A stretch of DNA of 64,000 nt from Pseudomonas sp. PB120. Lineage in GTDB: Bacteria; Pseudomonadota; Gammaproteobacteria; Pseudomonadales; Pseudomonadaceae. A model generated the notes under the pieces. It saw only the letters and a program-made list of their open reading frames with translations, did not search any database and was not told where the DNA came from. The stretch is from NCBI RefSeq assembly GCF_009761815.1, contig NZ_RWIN01000149.1, forward strand, positions 1 to 64,000, read 5' to 3'. Numbering within the stretch: position 1 is the first letter of the stretch; each line of letters opens with the position of its first letter. Shown piece after piece: positions 51,401-59,839 of this stretch. A program made the position numbers and the translations under genes.

Positions 51401-53545
51401 AAACCACCAGGAGGATGGGGCCAGAGGCTGACCGGCTCGAATCCGCTCAATGGCCTGGCGAGCCTGGCGCTGGATTTTCAAGCGGGTGAGGCTGTCGTCC
51501 AGCAGAGGTGGCGGTGCGGTGTTGTCGACGTACATCCGGCGCAGTGCCCCGTCGTCGATGCCGCTGTCGAGGCGAACATTGTCCAGGTCTGCGTCGTTGA
51601 AGCCGTCCACAGAATGGCCAAGACGACGCATCAAGGTTGGGCCCTCCCAGGTACGCGGGTTCTCGGCTTCGTGGGTCCAGGCGCCGAGGCCGTTGTGTTG
51701 CAACTCGGGTTGATAGGCATTGTCGCGGTGCGGGTGTTTGACGCGGTAATTGCCGGTTTGCGCATCCTTTTGCACGGCGTAATGCTTGTCATCGAGCGGC
51801 AGAATGTCCTGGCCTTCGTGAGCATGAAGCCCTTGAGCGTCTGGGCTGGAATCAGCCGGCAGTTTCACATCAGGCAGCTCATAAGGTTTGAGATCGGGAT
51901 GCCACAGCCGAGGTTCGCCGTTGGGCAGGGTCACCGGTTTCATGCCTTCGATCAGCGGCGACAGCTTCAAACGCGCGAGGTCGCCGATCTTCGCACCCGC
52001 AGCAAACGCCACCAGCGAAAGAAAGTCGGTGACCGCACCGAGAATATGTTCGCCGGCCTCGACTTTCAGTCCCAGGGTCAAGTCGACGAGGCCCTCGATG
52101 ACGTCGCTGGCCATCTGGTACACGGAGTAAACCATCATCAACTCCCCCAGCCCCGGAACGAACGGCGTGACCACCATCAGGGCGATGTTGAAAATGTCCG
52201 AGACTATTTTCTTGAAGTTCTCCCACCAGGCCCATCGGGCATTGCTATCGGAATCGGCGGTGGATACGGCGATATGGCGGGCGTCGTTGAGCACCTTGTT
52301 GAGTTTTTGCTGGAAGAGGTACTCCCAGAGCTCGCCAGGGATCGGTGCGGTCTGGAAATGCAGGTTGGGGTTGTCGACCGGCACTTCTCGCCAGCTCGGT
52401 CCCTGGTCCAGCGGCTCTTTCTGATGCCATTTCACTTCGAACAGACGCTGCTGTAACCCGCCGAAAAAATGCCCTCGCTCCGATTGATCGACAAACCGGC
52501 TGAAGTATTGCTGGTAGGTCATGCCGGTGGAGGATACGACGACGTTGTCGCGCAACTGGCGCGTCAGTTCATTCATGAATGCGACGGTCGAGGGGTACTC
52601 TTTCAGCGGGTGTTCCGGGTCCTGCGGGACGTAGACGATCACCGGCGTGACGTCACGGATGCGTTGTTCCAGCCTGGGTGTAATCAACACGATGCCGGTC
52701 AGCAGGCTGTCGAGAATCGACAGTTCGGCGAATTGCACCGCCCGGCCTTTACGCGTGAGGTTGCGCTGGCCATCGAGCATTTTCAGGATCAGGTCACTGG
52801 CCTCGGCGTCGATGTCGCCCGTCAGTTCGGCCAATCGGGCGGCGGCTTTGAACGCGGCTTTTTCGCTCTCGACGATTTTGAGTTTCAGGTAACCCTGGGC
52901 GAGGCCATCACGGGGGAGCAATTGTTCTTCGAGGTAGCGGGTGTAGCGGGCGCCAATGTCCAACTCGCGACACAGGGCCTGGAACTGGGCGATGGACATC
53001 TTGCGTTTGATCGGCAGGATATCGAAGTGCCCGCGCGCATCGGGCTGGTTGATGAAGCTCGAGTCGGGTTCGCAGGTTTCGTTGCTCGAGAAGTTATGCA
53101 GGGCCGCGTCCAGCAGGGAGACGGTGCGGGTCACGACACCGCCGAGGTCGCTGGCGTACCAGGGAAGCTGTTTCGGCAAATAGAGATGCAAGTAAGTGGC
53201 CTGTACGTCGACGTCGATACCGAACTGTTTCACTAACGCCTCGGTCAGTAATGGCTCGGCGAACTCATAAACGCCTTGTACTTTATCCATCACCCGGTCG
53301 ACGGTGTTTTGAGCGGACCAGAGTTCAAGATTGGCTTCTTGTAATGGCGTGTGATCGAAATTCCGGGTGGTCCGCACCCACTGGCCCGAGGCCGTTTGCG
53401 TGAGGCTCATCTCCCGGAGCCGTTGCACTGAAGCGCCCTTGAACGCGGGGTGAATACCGTTATTGATGAAGGTGTAGTGGCGACCTTTGTTTTCGTCGGC
53501 CACGGGTGACGATAGTGCTGATATACGTCCGTGTAAGTCAGTCAT
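48479..53545 (-). CDS. Large toxin-like protein with LRRs and NEL-type E3 ubiquitin ligase domain
   Basis: A 1,688-residue protein. No signal peptide. Residues about 1-900 resemble the 'dermonecrotic toxin, ToxA N-terminal' (DUF6543) region of Pseudomonas proteins and include a hydrophobic stretch near 445-530 (FNIALMVVTPFVPGLGELMM). Leucine-rich repeats span about 1170-1315 (LRQLSARSCGLTRLPEPVG, LETLRLDDNIHLGRLP). The C-terminus is NEL-like with the catalytic CxD, C1453-A-D1455, in TTCADAGAQVFNHMG. NEL ligases (IpaH, SspH) ubiquitinate host proteins after delivery by type III secretion. No secretion system or chaperone gene is nearby. RBS is weak (AAGG about 12 bases upstream). Confidence 0.82.
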   Translation of the reverse strand: MTDLHGRISALSSPVADENKGRHYTFINNGIHPAFKGASVQRLREMSLTQTASGQWVRTTRNFDHTPLQEANLELWSAQNTVDRVMDKVQGVYEFAEPLLTEALVKQFGIDVDVQATYLHLYLPKQLPWYASDLGGVVTRTVSLLDAALHNFSSNETCEPDSSFINQPDARGHFDILPIKRKMSIAQFQALCRELDIGARYTRYLEEQLLPRDGLAQGYLKLKIVESEKAAFKAAARLAELTGDIDAEASDLILKMLDGQRNLTRKGRAVQFAELSILDSLLTGIVLITPRLEQRIRDVTPVIVYVPQDPEHPLKEYPSTVAFMNELTRQLRDNVVVSSTGMTYQQYFSRFVDQSERGHFFGGLQQRLFEVKWHQKEPLDQGPSWREVPVDNPNLHFQTAPIPGELWEYLFQQKLNKVLNDARHIAVSTADSDSNARWAWWENFKKIVSDIFNIALMVVTPFVPGLGELMMVYSVYQMASDVIEGLVDLTLGLKVEAGEHILGAVTDFLSLVAFAAGAKIGDLARLKLSPLIEGMKPVTLPNGEPRLWHPDLKPYELPDVKLPADSSPDAQGLHAHEGQDILPLDDKHYAVQKDAQTGNYRVKHPHRDNAYQPELQHNGLGAWTHEAENPRTWEGPTLMRRLGHSVDGFNDADLDNVRLDSGIDDGALRRMYVDNTAPPPLLDDSLTRLKIQRQARQAIERIRAGQPLAPSSWWFEPLATYLDGWPADKALKVYEHADMSGRFRLYGNAEAAEAQTLSTSQSQLMSEQFVPSLVDFLSEEELQTVLGRPTAKTEQVQALRNQLADEANRLNADIVNQLYQGAEASDDPRIQLIRQTFPELPTRAAQTLLDSADAADLTRVTQEQRLPLSLKSRAREAAFEARTNHAYEGFHDGAQWVAETESLILNALRVHTDTFAQLRIEVREGSDAGPLRGSVGPHDAVTVRVLVKDDANRFEVWDADNHKLHDATDFYEAVLNASPKNKLGYRPGQGELFKQWVMAKTETPAERRTALTAPPIRPIPNHEDMTLLRGPGFSTTAATLSDRVQDLYPHFNEREVDTFVRSLGSQEQGHQTLTRLDREMYDLRKLLNRWQHQRPATWGPDRQGFVRGGGQHIADRLIECFARKPTVFGERSTTVDGGYALDLSVEFDVPDLERWWKELPDIKHYVDQISTLNLDRTNVSENAAGLLGDFSHLRQLSARSCGLTRLPEPVGKMHYLRTLRLMNNDITLTPSAVEQLRNLTHLETLRLDDNIHLGRLPNVARMPKLRILSLSNTGATTWPEGLVGPLSKRRPRGFFLDLQENPISLIPTVVPGSQDAFIVARTRLFPKQLSEANLVTFKAYRRSVGLAPEQVYADAATDAMNQWPTKDDSVWWSAEVGGLGTFREDAWHDLMTEPGSEDFFALIQKQTRSADYRAGGELRQQLSSRVWRMVEAIDLDTPLRNELFEMAKAPTTCADAGAQVFNHMGIKVLASEAYALSTSNAVLESKLVNLAKGAARLARVDDIARADFGGREGNPDEVEVYLAYETGLAQRLGLPWQSESMLHRPLAGVSAKTLDTAFDTVMAMEAGDGLINDMIEQPFWEKYLRDTYPNEFSRNRRLFEAKSDLLDELREVQHDWASSKGQQIAQRRALKQRLQDLARRLGVDDSEVLIDEDMSDEIFGRLLHDMGYEEKELSRSLTRAALQKDAEG

Positions 53546-53695
53546 GCTGTTGATAAACCTTGAGCATTAAGTGGAGTGACCAGCCTAACGCCCGAGGTTC
53601 AAAGTAAAAGTCTGAATTACCGCTGCTAAATCAGTGTTGCCCCCCGAAAAGCATTGGAATTACCCATGTCGAAAATAATTAATTACCGCCATTGG

Positions 53696-56600
53696 TCATG
53701 AGCGTCGTGCCACCTCAACGGGCAGGCATTGCGTATGCGTGCCCGGCTGTAGATACGGCGTGAGAATCGGCGCCATGCCCTTGAGCACTTGCACCGGCAA
53801 GGCCGAGGTGAACTTGAAGGCTTCGGCGGTGCGCCCGGGTACGAATGCGGTCAGCGTGCCGAAGTGGTCATTGCCGATGTAGAACACGAAGGTGGCCGTG
53901 CGGTTGATCGACTTCGAACTCAGAATCCGTCCGCCGGAACCAATGGCTTCAATGCGGTTATCCCCGGTCCCGGTCTTGCCGCCCATGGCCAGTGGCTTGC
54001 CGTCGGGGGTAATGAAACTGCCAGACACCCGTTTGGCCGTACCGGCATCCACCACTTGCGACAAGGCCTCGCGCATGGCCGTGGCCACTTCGGACGGCAT
54101 TACCCGTTTGCCGGCGACCGGGTCATTGATCAATTTGGTTTCGTACGGCGTATTGGCCGCGAAGTGCAGGGTATCGATGCGCAAGGTCGGCATGCGCACA
54201 CCGTCGTTGAGGATGGTGCCGATCAATTCGCCCAGCGCCGCAGGGCGGTCGCCGGAGCTGCCGATGGCGGTGGCCAGCGACGGCACCAGATGGTCAAACG
54301 GGTAACCGACTTTCTGCCAGCGCTGATGAATGTCGAGGAACGCCTCGATCTCCAGCATGGTGCGAATGCGGCTGTCGCGTGCGCCCTTGTGCTTGCTTTT
54401 AAACAGCCAGCTGTAGACTTCCTGGCGTTCGAACTGGCTGGCTTTGACGATCTCGCTCCACTTGGCATCCGGGTGGTTCAGCAGGTAACCCATCAGCCAG
54501 AGGTCCAGCGGGTGCACCTTGGCAATGAAACCCTGGTCCGGCAGGTCGTACGCGCCGGGGCTGTAATTCTCGTAGAGCCTTTGGAGGCGTTCATCGGTCA
54601 GTTTTTCGGTGAGCTTGGCGCCTTTGACTTGCGCGCGCACGAAGGTGTTGAAGCTTTCCTGACTGGCTTGCGGCAACAGGTAACGGTGCACGGCGGCCAT
54701 GCGAATGGGCGTCGGGCGCATGCCGTCGAGGAAGGTATCAAGCCGGGCCTGGGTGTCCTTGTTTTTGTATTTCTTCCAGAACCTCAGCAAAAACGAGGTG
54801 CCTTCGCGGTCGGCGAAATCCGCCAGGTATTCCTGACGCCGAGGGTCGCGATCGTCCTTGAGCAATTCGGCACTGTTGTTGGGGCCGGAATAAGTGGTGT
54901 AGCGCACCAGGTCACGCATCAGACGGATGAACGGCAGGTTGATCGACTCCCGAATCGCATCGCGCAAGGTGGGCATGCGGCCGTTGTCTTCCTTGCGAAA
55001 GTTATGAAACACATGCAGTCCGCCACCGGTGAAAAAAGCTTCGCCGGGGCTGGCCGAGTATTTGCGATCCAGCGCTGCACCGAGCATGGCCGGCAGGTTG
55101 CGGTCTTTGTTCTGGATCAGGTAATCGACGGCCCAACGGCTCAGACGGTCCTGGTCGGGCACGTCGACTTTCTTCAGTTCCGGGATGGTCATTCCAACGT
55201 ATTTGTCGTGCAACTCGGAAATGATCTGCAAATACGTGGTGAGCACGCGCATTTTTGCCGTGGAGCCCAGTTCCAGCTTGCTGCCTTCGTTGATGTCGAA
55301 CGGCTGGTCGGTGCTGTCGGTCTGCACCCGTACCCGCGCGCCGTCCGGTGTCAGTTCAAACAGGGTGAAGCTGTAGCGCACCTGAGTGGTGCTGGTGGGC
55401 GTAAGCAAGCGTTCGCCCATCAAGCCGATTTGTGTAGCAAACGCCGGGTCGGCCAGTTTCTTCAGGTATTCGGTGGCCTGAGTCTGCAAATCGCCTTGCA
55501 GGGTGCTGGTGGCCGAGAGATCGAGACGGTCGAGATCGTACAGCGGGCGATTGAGCAGACCGCCCAACCGGCTGCGCGCCACGCTGATGCCTTTGTTGGT
55601 TTCGATGGGTTGAATGGTCGGCTGGGTCTGCCAGTCGCGATAGGTCACTTTGCTGGCCAGTGCGGCCGCCGCAAAGGGGGCATCGATCACATTGTTCTGT
55701 GCCAGCAGGCGAATATGGCTGTCGGTCAGGTCCGCCAGCTCATCTCGACCCTTGGTCAGGTAATGCGAAGGGCGGCGCTGGGCAATCATCAACGAGAGCA
55801 TTTCCCGCAGGGCCAAACCTTTGGCGGCCAGGGTCTTTGGATCCGTGCGGGTGCTGGCCAAGGTTTCGTTGGCCTCGCTGAAATCGGCGCCGTACCAGAC
55901 CCGCAACCCTTCGGCCATGCCATGCACTTCACCGTGGCCCGGCACGGCGGAAAGGGGCACGCTATTGAGGTAATCGCGCACCACGTTCTTGCGCGCCTCG
56001 AGTGTTTCCGGCCCAGCCTGATAGGCGCGCACGGTGGCGGAAATCATCTGCCGAATCTTTTCCGCTCCCGACACCGTCAGCCCGTCGGGGGAATGCCGGT
56101 ACTTTTCAAGTTGCGTCGCCAGCGTACTGCCACCCGCCGACTGGCCGGGCATGTGCAGCAACTTCGCCACTTGCGACCACGCCGCCATGCCGAACCTTGG
56201 CCAGTCCACGGCGGGGTTGGCCAAGGGTTGTTTGGTGTCGAGCAGAAAGCGGTTCTCGATAAACAGCAGGCTATTGACCACCACCGGCGGTATCGATTCA
56301 TAACTTGAATACAGCTGTTGGGGATACTTGAACTGGTACAACGGCGCGGCGCGGCAATCGGTGATCGACAAACCGGCCTGAATTTTCTCCGAATAGGGTA
56401 CGAAAAGGCCCTTGCTGCTGTAATCCATCAGCTTTTGCGAGAAACGGGTCTGGGCTGCAATCACGTAATCGCGTTTGATCAACCTGGGCAGAAATTCATC
56501 CAGGGAGCTGTAGCCCAGGCGCAAATCGAAAGGCCCGGCGCCGGGGTAACGAATCGCATCGCTGGGGCCCGGTTGCAGGGTGTAACTCAGGGAAGCGGCA

Positions 56601-56830
56601 AACTGGCTGATTTCCCGGGCTTGAAATTTTGAAGTGCGCATCTCCTTGGCCGCCGCGAGTCCCAGGACAATCAGGATAATCAGCAGCAGCAACCAGAACG
56701 CCTTCCAGCCATGTTTGACACGGCTGCGACGAGGTTTTTGAGGTGAAGGCGCTTCATCCACACGTTCAGTCGGGACCACGGTTTTACTCGAATCGGTTTG
56801 CCATAACGCGCCCATAGTCGACTGATCCAT
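53696..56830 (-). CDS. Class A penicillin-binding-protein homologue with divergent transglycosylase domain
   Basis: A 1,044-residue inner-membrane protein: cytoplasmic Arg/Pro-rich tail, one helix (about 43-61), a GT51-like domain (about 165-330) and a transpeptidase domain (about 480-1030). The transpeptidase keeps S523-x-x-K526 (STAK) and K952-T-G. In the GT51 part the first Glu is kept (E192 in FIENRF, usually EDRxF), GGSTLATQL is close to consensus, but the RKxxE motif reads EKIRQ, with Q261 at the usual Glu. Transpeptidase activity is plausible; glycan polymerisation is doubtful. Longer than usual PBP1 proteins. Gene stands alone. Confidence 0.83.
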   Translation of the reverse strand: MDQSTMGALWQTDSSKTVVPTERVDEAPSPQKPRRSRVKHGWKAFWLLLLIILIVLGLAAAKEMRTSKFQAREISQFAASLSYTLQPGPSDAIRYPGAGPFDLRLGYSSLDEFLPRLIKRDYVIAAQTRFSQKLMDYSSKGLFVPYSEKIQAGLSITDCRAAPLYQFKYPQQLYSSYESIPPVVVNSLLFIENRFLLDTKQPLANPAVDWPRFGMAAWSQVAKLLHMPGQSAGGSTLATQLEKYRHSPDGLTVSGAEKIRQMISATVRAYQAGPETLEARKNVVRDYLNSVPLSAVPGHGEVHGMAEGLRVWYGADFSEANETLASTRTDPKTLAAKGLALREMLSLMIAQRRPSHYLTKGRDELADLTDSHIRLLAQNNVIDAPFAAAALASKVTYRDWQTQPTIQPIETNKGISVARSRLGGLLNRPLYDLDRLDLSATSTLQGDLQTQATEYLKKLADPAFATQIGLMGERLLTPTSTTQVRYSFTLFELTPDGARVRVQTDSTDQPFDINEGSKLELGSTAKMRVLTTYLQIISELHDKYVGMTIPELKKVDVPDQDRLSRWAVDYLIQNKDRNLPAMLGAALDRKYSASPGEAFFTGGGLHVFHNFRKEDNGRMPTLRDAIRESINLPFIRLMRDLVRYTTYSGPNNSAELLKDDRDPRRQEYLADFADREGTSFLLRFWKKYKNKDTQARLDTFLDGMRPTPIRMAAVHRYLLPQASQESFNTFVRAQVKGAKLTEKLTDERLQRLYENYSPGAYDLPDQGFIAKVHPLDLWLMGYLLNHPDAKWSEIVKASQFERQEVYSWLFKSKHKGARDSRIRTMLEIEAFLDIHQRWQKVGYPFDHLVPSLATAIGSSGDRPAALGELIGTILNDGVRMPTLRIDTLHFAANTPYETKLINDPVAGKRVMPSEVATAMREALSQVVDAGTAKRVSGSFITPDGKPLAMGGKTGTGDNRIEAIGSGGRILSSKSINRTATFVFYIGNDHFGTLTAFVPGRTAEAFKFTSALPVQVLKGMAPILTPYLQPGTHTQCLPVEVARRS

Positions 56831-56937
56831 TCACGCAGATTGATTGGACTTGACTGAAGCTTAGACGGTGGTTGGCGATGGTGAAAAAATTGTGAATATC
56901 CAGCTATCGAATTTTCACCGCCGTCGAAGGAGGGTTG

Positions 56938-57396
56938 TTATAGCCAACAGGCATCCCAGAGCGGGTAGTCGCCGATTTTAGCCACTAAACCCGCGCGCAA
57001 CGGGTTGGCGACAATGTAACGGGCGAAAGGTAAAAGTTCTTCGCCATCACGGATAGCTCGATCGTGGTAGCCCCCTTGCCAGAAGGCGCCTTCACCGTTC
57101 AGAGCTCTGTTGATAGTGAGCGTGCTGCGGGATTTGACGGCCTGCATGAGTTGCGCCAGCGTGCATTGCTCAAGTTGCACCAGCCAATGGAAGTGATCGG
57201 GCATGATCACCCAGGCTATGGAATTGACCCATTCTTGTTCATGGGCGCGCCTGAGCTCCGTGACGAGCAAGCGACCCAATTGCCAATCAGTGAAAAGCTG
57301 GCGCCGCTGATGGACCACTGCCGTTATGAGATAAGCCCGGCCATGTTCTGAAAAGCGACCATGGCGAAGCCGGTGTGAGTTTGGGCGTGGAGGCAT
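56938..57396 (-). CDS. REP-associated tyrosine transposase (RAYT, Y1 type)
   Basis: A 152-residue single-domain HUH nuclease. HUH pair in MPDHFHWLVQL (H68, H70); probable nucleophile Tyr127 in RYIVANPLRAGLV; the N-terminus PRPNSHRLRHGRFSEHGRAY is that of Pseudomonas RAYTs. These enzymes are thought to spread REP/REPIN sequences. The gene is intact and lies directly beside a three-copy REP array upstream of its start. Confidence 0.92.
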   Translation of the reverse strand: MPPRPNSHRLRHGRFSEHGRAYLITAVVHQRRQLFTDWQLGRLLVTELRRAHEQEWVNSIAWVIMPDHFHWLVQLEQCTLAQLMQAVKSRSTLTINRALNGEGAFWQGGYHDRAIRDGEELLPFARYIVANPLRAGLVAKIGDYPLWDACWL

Positions 57397-57467
57397 TCCT
57401 TTGCGTCCTGAAGTAGTGACTCCAATCCACCCTAGCCACTCTGTGACCTACACGTAGCTGCAAACGC

Positions 57468-58085
57468 TGAGCGAATTTTCCGAAACTTGTGAAGGATTCA
57501 AGTGGTGACTCGCTTTCCTGTGGCGAGGGAGCTTGCTCCCGCTGGGTCGCGAAGCGGCCCCGAACCCTGTGTCTGCGGTCTGTCAGGTGAATTGGGTCAA
57601 CAGCTTTACGACTGCTACGCAGCCGAGCGGGAGTAAACTCCCTCGCCACAAAAGCAGGTGTGTTGCGGGATTTGATGGCCTCAGTGAATCCTCCGAAACT
57701 CATGACAGATCCAAGTGGCAATGCGATTCCCTGTGGCGAGGGAGCTTGCTCCCGCTGGGTCGCGAAGCGGCCCCGAACCCTGTGTCTGCGGTCTGTCAGG
57801 TGAATTGGGTCAACAGCTTTACGACTGCTGCGCAGCCGAGCGGGAGTAAACTCCCTCGCCACAAAAGCAGGTGTGTTGCGGGATTTGATGGTTGAAGCGA
57901 ATTTTCTGAAACTTGTGAAGGATCAAAGTGGGTACTCGATTCCCTGTGGCGAGGGAGCTTGCTCGCGCTGGGTCGCGAAGCGGCCCTGAACCCTGTGTCT
58001 GCGGTCTGTCAGGTGAATTGGGTCAACAGCTTTACGACTGCTGCGCAGCCGAGCGGGAGTAAACTCCCTCGCCACAAAAGCCCAC
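57468..58085. repeat. Tandem array of three REP doublets, period 213 bp
   Basis: Doublets of 132 bases at 57519-57650, 57732-57863 and 57945-58076, each TGTGGCGAGGGAGCTTGC... to its complement, separated by about 81-base spacers that are also related. The start-to-start distance is exactly 213 in both steps. Differences are point changes (e.g. CTTGCTCGCGCTG in the third). With the RAYT gene it explains the 710-base gap. Confidence 0.93.
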
Positions 58086-58106
58086 TTGCCACAAAGTCAT
58101 CATCAA

Positions 58107-59234
58107 TCAGCCGGCTGTCATTGCTTTCACAGGCCCCGTCAGCCGCTTGTTGAATTCCAGCCACATCCCCAGCAACGCCATCAACCCGGCGCCCACCAGC
58201 GCGGTGAATATCTGCATGGCAAAGGCATCGTCGGTCATGGCATTGACCATGTCGGCCAACGGTGCCAAAAGCACGCCCAGGCAAAAGATCTCCAGTGAGT
58301 AACGACCCATGCGGCAGCTTTGCCGTGCCAGCCAGTGTTGCGTCCAGCCGGTGTCCGGCAACAGTTTCGCCGTGACGTACGCCAATGCCAGGAAGTGCAC
58401 AAGCCGCACCGGTGACAGGTTGGTCTTGCTGATCGGGTACAACAGATTGCTCAGCCAGGCCGGCATCAGCGCGTCGTGAATGTCCGGCCATCGCCACGAG
58501 ACCGTAATGACCCCGGTCACCACCACGTACACCGCCGCCGTGACAAACAACGGCTGGCGCATCAGCGCACGGTTATCGGGCAACCGTGGCCGCTGACCTT
58601 GAATCGCCGCCGCACCGCCGAGCACAAACAGCAGTTGCCAGACCACGGGGTTGAAGTACCAGACGCCGTCCTTGATCGCCGCCAGGTTCCAGCCGAACCA
58701 CGGCGCCATCAGATAGACCGTCAGCGACACCGCCACCACGGCCCAGGTCTTGCGCACCATCATCGGCAGTGCCAGCGGCAACCCGGCCAGCAACACGATG
58801 TACAGCGGCAACGGGTCCATGAGGTTGGGTTTGAAGCGCAACAGCAACTCATCCACCAAGGCTTGTTGCGGGTTGGTGATGAAATGATGCATGCCCATTT
58901 CCTCCACCAGGTCCCGGGTTTCCACGTGGCTGTTGGCGAAAAACACGATGCCCATCAGCATCGCCAGCAGGAAAATATGCACCACGTAGAGCACCCAGAC
59001 CCGCCGCAGAATCTTCACGCAAGCAATCAGGTAACCATCGCGCGCCAGCACTTTGCCGTAGGCCAGCACCGCCGCGTACCCGGCCAGGAACACGAAAATC
59101 TCCGCCGCATCGCTGAAGCCGAAGTTGCGCAGGGTGAGTTGGCCGAGGGGGTTGTGCGGTACGTGATCCCAAAAAATGAAGATCAGCGCCAGGCCTCGAA
59201 AAAAGTCGATCCGGTGATCGCGTTCAAACGTCAT
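58107..59234 (-). CDS. OpgC-domain membrane acyltransferase
   Basis: A 375-residue polytopic protein (about ten helices) of the OpgC/acyltransferase-3-like group. OpgC proteins add succinyl groups to periplasmic glucans. The start at 59234 (MTFERDHRIDFFRGLALIFIF) carries the family's N-terminal RIDFFRG motif; the longer frame has no support. HVPHNPLG and FVFLAGYAAVLAYG are further family blocks. No opgGH genes nearby, so the true acceptor is open. Confidence 0.83.
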   Translation of the reverse strand: MTFERDHRIDFFRGLALIFIFWDHVPHNPLGQLTLRNFGFSDAAEIFVFLAGYAAVLAYGKVLARDGYLIACVKILRRVWVLYVVHIFLLAMLMGIVFFANSHVETRDLVEEMGMHHFITNPQQALVDELLLRFKPNLMDPLPLYIVLLAGLPLALPMMVRKTWAVVAVSLTVYLMAPWFGWNLAAIKDGVWYFNPVVWQLLFVLGGAAAIQGQRPRLPDNRALMRQPLFVTAAVYVVVTGVITVSWRWPDIHDALMPAWLSNLLYPISKTNLSPVRLVHFLALAYVTAKLLPDTGWTQHWLARQSCRMGRYSLEIFCLGVLLAPLADMVNAMTDDAFAMQIFTALVGAGLMALLGMWLEFNKRLTGPVKAMTAG

Positions 59235-59464
59235 GACGGCGGGCTCGTGAACGGGAGTTGAAATAAGGAGTAGACGTGTGCGCCGCTCAGCGGCGGCGCG
59301 CAGGGTGGCGTGATTCGTGGGCAATTGCAAAGTCGGGATATTACGGGATGTTGATCCGGCGTTTAACCGCTGGTCCGAAAGGCCATTACGCCTGTGATTT
59401 CTGACAGTAGACAGGCTCATATACTGGTGTGTGGTGTTCAGCGTTTTCGTTCGGGAGCGTCACC

Positions 59465-59839
59465 ATGAGGCGGTTGTGGAAAGGCTTGTCGAGTTACACG
59501 GTGATCGGCGTTGCGAACACGCTCATTCACTGGCAAATCTTTTTCCTGCTCAGTGTGGCGGCCGGTCTCAGCCAGGCGGTCAGCAACCTGGCGGCCTTTT
59601 GTACGGCGGCCTCGTTTTCCTTCTACATGAACGCGCTCTATACCTTCAATGCCAAGGCATCGGCCGGTGGCTATCTGCTGTTCCTGTCGGCGATGGGCGC
59701 GCTGAGCCTGGGCGTCGGTCATGCCGGCGACGTGTGGCAGCTGCATGGCCTGCTGACGGTGGCGCTGTTTTCGGGCTTGAGCCTGGTGTTGGGATTTCTG
59801 TTCTCCAAGTACGTGGTGTTTCGCGGGCGTGACGTATGA
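59465..59839 (+). CDS. gtrA: GtrA-family flippase-like membrane protein
   Basis: A 124-residue four-helix GtrA protein, thought to flip undecaprenyl-phosphate-glucose. Start at 59465 with GGAG 8 bases upstream. Motifs: SYTVIGVANTLIHW and FSFYMNALYTFN, and the KYVVFRG end. It overlaps gtrB by 4 bp and opens a three-gene cassette. Confidence 0.88.
   Translation: MRRLWKGLSSYTVIGVANTLIHWQIFFLLSVAAGLSQAVSNLAAFCTAASFSFYMNALYTFNAKASAGGYLLFLSAMGALSLGVGHAGDVWQLHGLLTVALFSGLSLVLGFLFSKYVVFRGRDV

Noticed and set aside
53789..56308. 839-codon plus-strand frame opposite the PBP gene
   Set aside because: Antisense shadow; the minus frame has catalytic motifs and a membrane helix, this one has none.
57287..57862. 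Frames within the REP array (minus and plus strand)
   Set aside because: Their repeated peptides (e.g. SRKAVDPIHLTDRRH) are just translations of the REP units.
57468..58085. CRISPR array
   Set aside because: The regular 213-bp spacing is far too long, the spacers are related to each other, and there are no cas genes; the units are REP doublets.
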